Below are positions 1 through 6,299 of a DNA stretch of 9,270 nucleotides, piece by piece (position 1 is the first letter of the stretch; each line of letters begins with the position of its first letter). The translations under genes and the position numbers were made by a program. The stretch lies in contig SKWC01000019.1 in assembly GCA_007129145.1 (NCBI GenBank), positions 1 to 9,270 of the forward strand, written 5' to 3'. The notes beneath the pieces are model-generated. The model had not been told where the DNA came from. It saw nothing but the letters and a program-made list of their open reading frames with translations, and did no database searches. Source of the stretch: Rubritepida sp. Lineage in GTDB: Bacteria; Pseudomonadota; Alphaproteobacteria; Acetobacterales; Acetobacteraceae.

Positions 1-186
1 CGCAGCTTCATGCATCTGGGCTTCCACATCTTCGACGTGGGCTTCCAGTCGCGCAATTCGGAGGCGGGCAAGCCGATGGTCTTCGTGACCACCCTGCTGC
101 TGCTCGCGCTGATCGTGCTGATGAACGCGACCGCGATCTACATCCGCAACCGCCTGAAGCGCAAATACGCCACCGGCCAGTTCTGA
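1..186 (+). CDS. pstA: Phosphate ABC transporter permease PstA, C-terminal end (partial)
   Basis: Frame 1 is open from the window edge to a TGA at 184-186 and gives the last 61 residues of a membrane protein; the start lies upstream of the window. PstA is one of the two inner-membrane permease subunits of the PstSCAB high-affinity phosphate importer. The segment MHLGFHIFDVGFQS, a hydrophobic helix at about fragment residues 26-49 (VFVTTLLLLALIVLMNATAIYI), and the basic tail RNRLKRKYATGQF match the usual PstA ending: a last transmembrane helix followed by a short positively charged cytoplasmic tail. The gene for the cognate ATPase starts 23 bases downstream, the normal pst order. Only the end is visible, so family assignment rests on this short stretch plus the context. 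Confidence 0.9.
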   Translation, partial: RSFMHLGFHIFDVGFQSRNSEAGKPMVFVTTLLLLALIVLMNATAIYIRNRLKRKYATGQF

Positions 187-194
187 GACGGCGC

Positions 195-207
195 AGAGAG
201 AGAGAAG
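195..207 (+). promoter_or_regulatory. Purine-repeat ribosome binding site of pstB
   Basis: Five AG units followed by AAG end two bases before the pstB ATG at 210. The tract offers several overlapping GAG/AGAG registers that could pair with the anti-Shine-Dalgarno sequence, and it supports the chosen start. The repeat is short, so I infer nothing about phase variation. Confidence 0.55.
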
Positions 208-209
208 CC

Positions 210-1055
210 ATGGCAGACACCATCACCCCCGCCGCCGCCCAGCCCTCGCCGGCCGCGCCCGTCTTCGAGCCCACCGCCTACCATGTGAAGGAGGGCGGGG
301 AGGGCATCGCGCTGGATGTCGAGAAGTTCAACCTCTGGTATGGCAAGTCGCAGGCGCTGTTCGACGTGGAAATCGGCTTCCAGAAGGGCCTGGTGACCGC
401 GCTGATCGGCCCCTCGGGCTGCGGCAAATCCACCCTGCTGCGCTGCCTCAACCGCATGAACGACCTGATCGACGAATTGCGGATCGACGGGCGCATCACC
501 GTGGACGGCCACGACATCTACGCCCCCGGCGTGGACGTCATCGCGCTGCGCAAGCGCATGGGCATGGTGTTCCAGAAGCCCAACCCCTTCGCCATGTCCA
601 TTTATGACAACGTCGTCTACCCCATGCGGGTGGATGGCGTGTCCAACCGCGGCGTGCTGGACGAGGTGTGCGAGCGCGCGCTGCGCTCGGCCGCGCTGTG
701 GAACGAGGTGAAGGACCGGCTGAAGGAGAGCGCGCTGGGCCTGTCGGGCGGGCAGCAGCAGCGCCTGTGCATCGCCCGCGCCGTGGCCTCGGACCCCGAG
801 GTGCTGCTGATGGACGAGCCCTGCTCGGCGCTCGACCCCATCGCCACCGCCAAGATCGAGGAGCTGATCGCGGAGCTGAAGGGCCACTACTCCATCGTGA
901 TCGTGACCCACAACATGCAACAGGCGGCGCGCGTCTCGGACAACACCGCCTTCATGTATCTGGGCCGGCTGATCGAGTATGGCGACACCCAGACCATGTT
1001 CATCAACCCGAAGAAGAGGCAGTCGCTGGACTATGTGACCGGCCGCTTCGGCTGA
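210..1055 (+). CDS. pstB: Phosphate ABC transporter ATP-binding protein PstB
   Basis: This 281-residue cytoplasmic ATPase powers phosphate import through the PstA/PstC channel. All ABC-ATPase motifs are intact: Walker A GPSGCGKST at residues 67-75, Q-loop Q122 in VFQKPNPF, signature LSGGQQQR at 178-185, Walker B VLLMDEP at 198-204, and H-loop H234. PstB-specific blocks are MNDLI (73-type helix region near residue 83), DEPCSALDPIAT after Walker B, and the C-terminal YVTGRFG. The protein is longer than the roughly 257-residue E. coli PstB because of an Ala/Pro-rich N-terminal extension of about 30 residues. The start is the first ATG after a purine-rich ribosome site. It follows pstA by 23 bases, so the two are in one operon. 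phoU, normally next, is absent here; the next gene is convergent. Phosphate-starvation control by PhoB is expected for the family, but any Pho box would lie upstream of this window. Confidence 0.97.
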   Translation: MADTITPAAAQPSPAAPVFEPTAYHVKEGGEGIALDVEKFNLWYGKSQALFDVEIGFQKGLVTALIGPSGCGKSTLLRCLNRMNDLIDELRIDGRITVDGHDIYAPGVDVIALRKRMGMVFQKPNPFAMSIYDNVVYPMRVDGVSNRGVLDEVCERALRSAALWNEVKDRLKESALGLSGGQQQRLCIARAVASDPEVLLMDEPCSALDPIATAKIEELIAELKGHYSIVIVTHNMQQAARVSDNTAFMYLGRLIEYGDTQTMFINPKKRQSLDYVTGRFG

Positions 1056-1066
1056 CCGGCGGTCAG
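1052..1066. terminator. Short palindrome covering both convergent stop codons (weak terminator candidate)
   Basis: CTGACC-GGC-GGTCAG is a perfect 6-bp stem with a 3-base loop. The left arm holds the pstB stop (TGA) and the right arm holds the GNAT stop (TGA read on the minus strand). No run of T follows on either strand, so this is not a canonical intrinsic terminator. It could be a weak bidirectional terminator or a chance result of two facing stops. Confidence 0.25.
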
Positions 1067-1539
1067 ATCTCCTTGCGGAAGTAGCGCACCCGCGCGCCAT
1101 GGCGGTTGTCGGTGGTCTCGCCCGCCACCGCGAAGCCCTCGGCCTGCAGGAAGGCCATGGCGGCGTCGTTGGGCGGTTCCAGCCTCGCCTCGCAGACCAG
1201 CAGCGGCGCGTGCTCCGCCCGGCTGATCGCCGTGAGGTCCGCGACCAGCGCCCGGCCCACCCCCTGCCGGCGCGCCGCCGGCGCCACCGCCAGGCGCTCG
1301 ATGTAGGTGAAGTAGCTCTCGCGCGCTGTGAACCAGGAATGATGCGGGCTCTGCGGCGGGCTGGAATGGTCGAAGGCGATCAGGAAGCCCTCGGCGCCCT
1401 CGCTCATCCGCGCGATCGGCGCGCTGCGCAGCAGCCCCTCCAGCGCCTCGGCCGTCAGCGGCGACAGCGCCGCCTCATCGGCATTGTTCAGCGTGAGCAG
1501 GGCCGGCACATCGGCCGCGGTGATGTCACGAATCAGCAT
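1063..1539 (-). CDS. GNAT family N-acetyltransferase (COG3818-like)
   Basis: This predicted 158-residue cytoplasmic enzyme would transfer an acetyl group from acetyl-CoA to an amine; the substrate cannot be told from sequence. The N-terminus MLIRDITAADVPALLTLNNADEAALSPL resembles the COG3818 group, whose members start with a LxLNN-type segment. The acetyl-CoA pyrophosphate loop is R90-RQGVG-95, following the strand YIERLAVAP (residues 79-87). CEARLEPPNDAAMAFLQAEGF (about residues 116-136) matches the C-terminal beta-alpha unit of this group. The frame stays open far upstream, but the domain begins at this ATG and residues before it look like GC-rich read-through, so I chose 1539. No strong ribosome site precedes it. 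It is divergent from the DUF3422 gene (79-base gap) and convergent with pstB (7-base gap), so it is probably a single-gene unit. Confidence 0.87.
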   Translation of the reverse strand: MLIRDITAADVPALLTLNNADEAALSPLTAEALEGLLRSAPIARMSEGAEGFLIAFDHSSPPQSPHHSWFTARESYFTYIERLAVAPAARRQGVGRALVADLTAISRAEHAPLLVCEARLEPPNDAAMAFLQAEGFAVAGETTDNRHGARVRYFRKEI

Positions 1540-1582
1540 GGCGGCAGGCTCGCACGGCACCGCTCGCCTGACGAGGTGTTCA

Positions 1583-1611
1583 TTGGCTGGCGACGCGCGC
1601 CGCTGTAGCTT
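1583..1611 (+). promoter_or_regulatory. Possible promoter for the DUF3422-ALDH unit
   Basis: The 79-base divergent gap must hold promoters for both flanking genes. On the plus strand TTGGCT (1583-1588) and TAGCTT (1606-1611) are separated by 17 bases. Each box matches the sigma-70 consensus only partly. If used, transcription would begin about at the ATG at 1619, giving a leaderless mRNA; no Shine-Dalgarno sequence is visible before that ATG. I saw no convincing promoter for the GNAT gene on the other strand. Confidence 0.2.
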
Positions 1612-1618
1612 GGCCGTG

Positions 1619-2869
1619 ATGACCTTCCCCACCCATCCGCTGCGCGAGGCCCTGGCGGGCGAGCTGCATGCCCGCCCCGCCATCCCCATCGAGGCGCCGG
1701 CGCGGCTGTCGCGCCTGGCCATGCTCACCCCCGACCGCGAGGCCGAGGACGCGCATCTCGCGCAGCTCTGCGCGCGGCACGGCGTGGTGCCGCCCCGCCC
1801 GGGTGCCACCTGGTTCATGGCGGATTTCGGCGCCTTCCGCCTGCGCTTCGAGCGCCACACCGAATTCACCGGCTGGAACTTCCTCGCCCCCGGCGCCGAC
1901 GCCGCCGCGCCATTCGCGCGGCCGGCCATCGCGCATCTGCCGCCCGAATGGCTGGCGCGCCTGCCCGGCCAGGCGATCGCGGCGATGCACATCGCGCTCG
2001 CCGAGGCCGGGCCCGAGGCCGGCGGCTTCGTCAACGAGACGCTGGCGGGTGCGACGGTGGGCGATGACGCGGCGCGCGTCTTCACCGATTTCCGCCTGCA
2101 TCCGGACGGGTTCACCCGCATCCTGCTGGCCGGCGCGCCGCCGCCGCTCATCGCCGGGCGGCTCGCGCAGCTGCTGTGGGAGATCGAGACCTACCGCGCC
2201 ATGGCGCTGCTGGCGCTGCCGGCGGCCCGCGCGGTGGGGCCGGTGCTGTCCAATGCCTCGGACCAGTTCGCGCGCATCTCCGCCCAGCTGCCCAGCCTCG
2301 AGGAGCTGAACGCCGAGCGCGCGACGCTGGAGGAGCTGACCGAGGTGGCCGGCGAGATCGAGCGCGCCTCCGCCGCCACCGCCGAGCGCTTCTCGGCCAG
2401 CGCGGCCTATCACCGCCTGGTGCTGCGCCGGCTGGGCGAGCTGAACGAGGTCTCGCTGCCGGGGATGCCCACGCTCTCGCGCTTCCTGGACCGGCGGATG
2501 GAGCCGGCCATGGCCACGGTCACCGCGACGGGGCTGCGCATCGGCGCGCTGTCGCTGCGCGGGGCGCGGCTGGTGGACCTGCTGCGCGCGCGCGTGGCGG
2601 TCGCGCAGGAGGAACAGGCCGAGAAGCAGCTCAACACTCTGGCCGCCACCGGCCGTGCCCAGCTGCGCCTGCAGCAGACGGTGGAGGGGCTGTCGGTCGC
2701 GGCCATCACCTACTACCTGCTCTCGGTCATCGGCTACCTGATCAAGCCGATACCCTATTGGTCGCAGTTCGGCACCACCGGGGAGGTGGTGGTCTCCATC
2801 CTGGTACCCCTGGTGGCGGCGGTGGTCTGGCTCAGCCTGCGCAAACGGCGCCGCGAAAGCGAGAACTGA
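1619..2869 (+). CDS. DUF3422 family membrane-anchored protein of unknown function
   Basis: The 416-residue product belongs to the DUF3422 family, whose members run about 420-440 residues and have no assigned function. Recognisable parts are the N-terminal HPLREALAGELHARP (residues 6-20), the ATWFMADFGAFRLRFERHTEF region, and a helical charged middle with heptad-like E/L/A content around LEELNAERATLEELTEVAGEIE. Near the C-terminus are two hydrophobic helices (about 359-375 and 390-407) with a short KPIPYWSQFGTTGE loop between them, then a basic tail LRKRRRESEN. This predicts a large cytoplasmic part held in the inner membrane by a hairpin. The ATG at 1619 was chosen because the family N-terminus begins there; in-frame GTG (1616) and TTG (1610) are alternatives, and the earlier in-frame ATG at 1484 lies inside the divergent GNAT gene. 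The ALDH gene starts 3 bases after the stop, so the two are co-translated. Confidence 0.88.
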   Translation: MTFPTHPLREALAGELHARPAIPIEAPARLSRLAMLTPDREAEDAHLAQLCARHGVVPPRPGATWFMADFGAFRLRFERHTEFTGWNFLAPGADAAAPFARPAIAHLPPEWLARLPGQAIAAMHIALAEAGPEAGGFVNETLAGATVGDDAARVFTDFRLHPDGFTRILLAGAPPPLIAGRLAQLLWEIETYRAMALLALPAARAVGPVLSNASDQFARISAQLPSLEELNAERATLEELTEVAGEIERASAATAERFSASAAYHRLVLRRLGELNEVSLPGMPTLSRFLDRRMEPAMATVTATGLRIGALSLRGARLVDLLRARVAVAQEEQAEKQLNTLAATGRAQLRLQQTVEGLSVAAITYYLLSVIGYLIKPIPYWSQFGTTGEVVVSILVPLVAAVVWLSLRKRRRESEN

Positions 2870-2872
2870 CCC

Positions 2873-4210
2873 ATGCCGACCCCCGCTGAAGCCCTCGCCG
2901 CGCTGCGCGCCGCCGAGGCCGAGGATGGAGCGCCGGATCTCGCGCGCCGCCGCACCCTGCTCGATGCGCTGGGCCGCGCCACGCTGTCCCGCGCCGAGGC
3001 CATCGCCCAGGCCGCCGCGGCGGATTTCGGCGCGCGCAGCGCCGAGGACACGCTGCTGGCCGATGTGAAGATCGTGGGCGATGCGGCGTCCCATGCGAGG
3101 CGGCACCTAAGCCGCTGGATGCGCCCGCAGCGCCTGTCGGTGCCGCTGCCCTTCCAGCCCGCCCGCGCCTGGGCCGAGTCCGTGCCCAAGGGCGTGGTGG
3201 GTGTCATGGCGCCCTGGAACTACCCGCTGCAATTGGCGCTGCTGCCCGCGCTGGACGCCATCGCCGCCGGCAACCGCGTGGTGCTCAAGCCCTCCGAGCA
3301 CACGCCGCGCATCGCCGCCCTGATCGAGGAAATCGTGGCCGAGGCCCTGGGGCCGCGCATCGGCCTCGTGGTGCAGGGCGGGCCGGAGGTGGCGCGCGAT
3401 TTCGCCGCGACCCCCTGGGACCACCTGGTGTTCACCGGCGGCACCGAGACGGGGCGCCGGGTGATGGCCGCCGCCGCCGCGCACCTCACGCCGCTGACGC
3501 TGGAACTGGGCGGCAAATGCCCCGCGATCGTGCTGCCGGGGGCGGACCTCGCCCGCGCGGCGCGCGACATCCTGGTGGGCAAGGCGGTGAATGCCGGCCA
3601 GACCTGCATCGCCCCCGACACGGTGCTGCTGGTCGGCCACGGCGCGGATGCCTTCGCTGAGGCCGCCCGCGCGGCCGGCATCGGACCCACCGGCACCGAG
3701 GTGATCAACGCCGCCCAGCGCGCCCGGCTGGAGGGGCTGGTTGATCCGGGCCGCGTCGAATGGCTGGATGCGGGCGGGCAGGCGCTGGGCCTGGCACCCG
3801 CCGAGGGGCCGCTCGCGCAGGAGGAGATCTTCGGCCCCATCCTGGCGGTGCAGCCCTGCGCCGACCTCGCCGCCGCGCTGGGCTGGATCAGGGCGCGGCC
3901 GCACCCGCTGGCGATCTACCTGTTCGGCGCGACGGCGGAGGAGGAGGCGGCGGTCGCTTCCGGCACACGCTCGGGCGCGATCGTGGCGGGGCGGGCGGTG
4001 GAATACGCCGCGTTGCCCGGCCTGCCCTTCGGCGGCGTGGGTGCCTCTGGCTTCGGGCGGCGCAATGGCGAGGCCGGGTTTCGCGAGTTCAGCAACATCC
4101 GCGCCCGCGTGCGGCATGGCCGCTTCAGCGCGGCGCGGCTGTTCGACCGCCCGCACAGTGCCTTCGCGCGCAAGCTGATCCGGCGGCTGGTGGGGCTTCC
4201 GCCGGGATAG
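2873..4210 (+). CDS. Coniferyl-aldehyde-dehydrogenase-like aldehyde dehydrogenase
   Basis: This 445-residue NAD(P)-dependent enzyme would oxidise an aldehyde to a carboxylic acid in the cytoplasm. The best family likeness is the CalB/class-3-like group, seen in PWNYPLQLALLPALDAIAAGN and TPLTLELGGKCPAIV. Key residues are present: oxyanion N116 in PWNYP, cofactor-binding K139 in VLKPSEHTP, the FTGGTETG nucleotide turn (187-194), general base E211 in LELGGK, nucleophile C245 in GQTCIAPD, and E318 in EEIFGP. The C245 to E318 spacing is 73 residues, shorter than I expect for this family, and the usual VND before the C-terminal PFGGVG block reads AGR (372-374 region). Activity is likely, but the substrate is uncertain and may not be coniferyl aldehyde. 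The gene starts 3 bases after the DUF3422 stop and ends 6 bases from the convergent WD40 stop. Confidence 0.92.
   Translation: MPTPAEALAALRAAEAEDGAPDLARRRTLLDALGRATLSRAEAIAQAAAADFGARSAEDTLLADVKIVGDAASHARRHLSRWMRPQRLSVPLPFQPARAWAESVPKGVVGVMAPWNYPLQLALLPALDAIAAGNRVVLKPSEHTPRIAALIEEIVAEALGPRIGLVVQGGPEVARDFAATPWDHLVFTGGTETGRRVMAAAAAHLTPLTLELGGKCPAIVLPGADLARAARDILVGKAVNAGQTCIAPDTVLLVGHGADAFAEAARAAGIGPTGTEVINAAQRARLEGLVDPGRVEWLDAGGQALGLAPAEGPLAQEEIFGPILAVQPCADLAAALGWIRARPHPLAIYLFGATAEEEAAVASGTRSGAIVAGRAVEYAALPGLPFGGVGASGFGRRNGEAGFREFSNIRARVRHGRFSAARLFDRPHSAFARKLIRRLVGLPPG
4180..4205. terminator. GC hairpin at the ALDH/WD40 convergent junction (weak)
   Basis: CCGGCGG (4180-4186) pairs perfectly with CCGCCGG (4199-4205) across a 12-base loop. 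It lies in the last codons of the ALDH gene and, read on the minus strand, 11 bases after the WD40 stop. No T-run follows in either direction. With only 6 bases between the two stops there is no room for a separate terminator, so this is the nearest candidate. GC-rich DNA yields such stems often by chance. Confidence 0.2.
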
Positions 4211-4216
4211 GCCGCC

Positions 4217-5251
4217 TCAGCGCTTCGCCAGGTCCACGAGGCCCGCCGTGCCGCTTTCCGTGCCGAAGGCGAGGTGGGAGCCGGTGGGGTTCCAGGCCAG
4301 CGCCGAAATCCCGCCGCGCCCGGGCGGGGCCACCGGCAGGATGCGCCCCGAGGCGATGTCGGCCAGCAGCACCAGGCCGTCCTCGAAGCCCGCCGCCACC
4401 ATCTCCTGCTGCGGATGGCAGGCGACGCGGGTGCAGATCACGGAATCCCCGCCCGCGATCTCGGTGGGCGCCTTGCCCATCGGCCCGCCGCCGAAGAAGG
4501 GCCAGAGCACCACGGAATCCGCGCCCGAGGTCGCCAGCCACCTGCCCTTGGCGCTGAAGGAGAGGCTGTGCGTCTTCGCCGGATAGCCCGACATCCGCAT
4601 GTGCTGCCCATCGGCCAGGCGCCAGCCATGCAGCGACATCTCCTGCATGGCGGTGACCACATGGCTGCCGTCGGGGTGGAAGGCGATGGCGTGGTGGCTG
4701 CCCTTCCACTCCAGGCGGCGCGGCTTGTCCTCGCTGGCGGCGACATACCAGATGGAGGCGCCGTTGTAGTGGCTGGCCGCGATGCGCTTGCCCTTGGCGT
4801 CCAGCGCCACCCCGCCCACCGTCGAGGGGTGCTCCAGCACCTTCAGCAGCTTGCCCGCCCCATTGAGCACATGCACCTGCCGCCCCTGGGCCGCGAGGCG
4901 CACACCCGCGGGGTGCGCGGCCACATGCTCGACCCATTTGCGGCCCAAGGCCGCGACCTCGCGCGCCTCGCCCGCCGCGGTCACCTGCACGAGGCGGCCA
5001 TCGTCGCCGCCCGAGAGCACGCCCTCGGCCGCATCGGCGCAGAGCGCAAGGACGGCGCCGCGATGCGCCCCCACCCGCGCCCAGTCGCCCATGGGCTCGG
5101 CGGCCAGCAGGCCATGCACCGTGCCGTCGCCCAGGGCGAAATGCAGGCTGCGCCCGTCGCGCCCGAAGGCCGCCTCCACCACGAAGGCGCCGAGGTCGCG
5201 CGTCACCCCCCGGCTGTCGAGCAGGAAGGCGATGTCGTCGGCCTCGCTCAT
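4217..5251 (-). CDS. WD40 repeat beta-propeller protein
   Basis: The 344-residue product has about eight degenerate WD40-type units spaced along its whole length, near residues 21-50, 63-91, 106-131, 142-170, 185-213, 225-251, 270-298 and 312-341. Typical pieces are a hydrophobic-x-hydrophobic strand then a HPDG/NPTG-like turn and a GxxDGxVxL-type strand: FHPDGSHVVTA, FSAKGRWLATSGADSVVLW, WNPTGSHLAFGTESGTAGLVDL. No signal peptide or membrane helix is seen, so a cytoplasmic propeller acting as a binding scaffold is likely. Its ATG overlaps the stop of the upstream COG0523 GTPase gene (ATGA, 5248-5251), so the two are translationally coupled, which suggests a shared job in metal handling. That link is inference from context; no catalytic motif is visible and no partner can be named from the sequence. 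Confidence 0.9.
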   Translation of the reverse strand: MSEADDIAFLLDSRGVTRDLGAFVVEAAFGRDGRSLHFALGDGTVHGLLAAEPMGDWARVGAHRGAVLALCADAAEGVLSGGDDGRLVQVTAAGEAREVAALGRKWVEHVAAHPAGVRLAAQGRQVHVLNGAGKLLKVLEHPSTVGGVALDAKGKRIAASHYNGASIWYVAASEDKPRRLEWKGSHHAIAFHPDGSHVVTAMQEMSLHGWRLADGQHMRMSGYPAKTHSLSFSAKGRWLATSGADSVVLWPFFGGGPMGKAPTEIAGGDSVICTRVACHPQQEMVAAGFEDGLVLLADIASGRILPVAPPGRGGISALAWNPTGSHLAFGTESGTAGLVDLAKR

Positions 5252-6228
5252 GCCTCCACCTGGCAGGCCTCGAAGCCGCGGCGCAGCTGCGGGCGGTTCA
5301 GGTCGCGGCCGATGAAGACGATCCGCGACTTGCGTTCCTGCCCGGGCTTCCAGGGGCTGATGTAGTCGCCATCGGCGATCATGTGCACGGCCTGGAAGGC
5401 GAAGCGCCGGTCCTCGCCGGGATAGGCCAGGATGCCCTTGGTGCGCAGCAGGTCCTGGCCCTTGTTGGCCAGAAGCTCGGTCATCCAGGCGTTGAACTTC
5501 TCGGGGTCGATGGGGCGCGACACCTCGAAGCTCATGCTGTTCACCTCGCTGTCGTGCTCATGGTCGTCCTCGCCCGAGAGGAAGTCGGGCTCGCGCGCCA
5601 GGATGCGCTCCAGGCTGAAGGCGTCGCGGCCGATCACGCTGGCGATGGGCGCGGCCGAGTTGGTGGTGCGGATGACCTCGACCGTCGGGTTGATGGCGCG
5701 GATCTTCTCCTCGACCACGGCGGCCTCGGCCTCGGAGACGAGGTCCATCTTGTTCAGCAGGATGAGGTCCGCGAAGGCGATCTGCCCCTCGGCCTCGCGG
5801 CTGTCGTTCAGCCGCTGCGCCAGGTGCTTCGCATCCACCACGGTGACGATGGAATCGAGGCGGGTCGCCTTCTTCACATCCTCGTCCACGAAGAAGGTCT
5901 GCGCGACCGGGGCGGGGTCCGCGAGGCCGGTGGTCTCCACGATGATGCCGTCGAAGCGGTCGCGCCGCTTCATCAGCCCCGCGAGGATGCGGATCAGGTC
6001 GCCGCGCACGGTGCAGCAGATGCAGCCGTTGTTCATCTCGAAGACTTCCTCGTCGGCGTCCACCACGAGGTCGTTGTCCACGCCGAGCTCCCCGAACTCA
6101 TTGATCACGACGGCGAATTTCTGGCCGTGGTTCTCGGTGAGGATGCGGTTCAGCAGGGTGGTCTTGCCCGCGCCCAGATAGCCGGTCAGGACGGTTACGG
6201 GCACGGTCTCGCGCGGGGTGTCGCTCAT
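5248..6228 (-). CDS. COG0523 (CobW/YjiA-type) GTPase, putative zinc metallochaperone
   Basis: This 326-residue G3E-class GTPase is predicted to deliver a metal ion, most likely zinc, to client proteins in the cytoplasm. Motifs in order: Walker A GYLGAGKTT (residues 16-24), the metal-binding CxCC as NGCICC (C69, C71, C72), ETTG at 98-101, and the guanine-specificity NKMD at 159-162. A short acidic and histidine patch DDHEHDSE (221-228) comes before the CobW C-terminal domain (about 232-320), as in many zinc-linked members. The family name CobW does not imply cobalamin synthesis; no cob genes are nearby. ATG at 6228 fits the family start and has GAGGA (6239-6243) ten bases upstream. The WD40 gene overlaps its end by ATGA. 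It lies 77 bases after cydB, with a hairpin between. No AT-rich Zur-like box is visible in that gap. Confidence 0.93.
   Translation of the reverse strand: MSDTPRETVPVTVLTGYLGAGKTTLLNRILTENHGQKFAVVINEFGELGVDNDLVVDADEEVFEMNNGCICCTVRGDLIRILAGLMKRRDRFDGIIVETTGLADPAPVAQTFFVDEDVKKATRLDSIVTVVDAKHLAQRLNDSREAEGQIAFADLILLNKMDLVSEAEAAVVEEKIRAINPTVEVIRTTNSAAPIASVIGRDAFSLERILAREPDFLSGEDDHEHDSEVNSMSFEVSRPIDPEKFNAWMTELLANKGQDLLRTKGILAYPGEDRRFAFQAVHMIADGDYISPWKPGQERKSRIVFIGRDLNRPQLRRGFEACQVEA
5253..5260 (-). promoter_or_regulatory. Shine-Dalgarno-like sequence at the GTPase/WD40 ATGA junction
   Basis: On the minus strand GGTGGAGG ends one base before the WD40 ATG (5251). That is too close for ordinary initiation, and no alternative start lies just downstream (the codons after ATG are AGC GAG GCC). 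The overlap of stop and start suggests that the terminating ribosome re-initiates, with this purine tract holding it in place. Confidence 0.4.
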
Positions 6229-6267
6229 GGGGGCAGTGTCCTCGAAGAAGTCGTCCCCAGAGATGGA

Positions 6268-6299
6268 CCGGGCGGGGCCGGCTGAAAACCCCCGCCCGG
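6268..6299 (-). terminator. GC-rich hairpin between cydB and the GTPase gene
   Basis: A perfect 10-bp inverted repeat (CCGGGCGGGG / CCCCGCCCGG) with a 12-base loop starts 7 bases after the cydB stop. It is the strongest hairpin I noticed in the window and sits in one of only two gaps over 70 bases. No T-run follows on the minus strand, so it is not a classic intrinsic terminator. It may cause partial termination or protect the 3' end of the oxidase mRNA. Confidence 0.42.

Noticed and set aside
195..204. AG dinucleotide repeat before pstB as a possible phase-variation tract.
   Set aside because: Only five units, which is too short for likely slippage; a purine-rich ribosome site explains it.
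138..1100. A 320-codon minus-strand open frame opposite pstB.
   Set aside because: His/Gln/Val-rich composition typical of a frame antisense to a GC-rich gene. PstB motifs are intact on the other strand.
1540..2151. N-terminal extension of the GNAT frame to about 2151.
   Set aside because: The extension is Arg/Ala/Ser-rich and antisense to DUF3422, and the GNAT domain starts cleanly at the ATG at 1539.
1580..3106. A 508-codon minus-strand open frame opposite DUF3422 and the start of the ALDH gene.
   Set aside because: Arg/Gly/Gln-rich shadow translation with no recognisable motif, opposite conserved coding sequence.
5248..6228. Naming the GTPase cobW and linking it to vitamin B12 synthesis.
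   Set aside because: No cobalamin biosynthesis gene is present, and the CxCC motif with a His/Asp patch fits the zinc-linked COG0523 members better.
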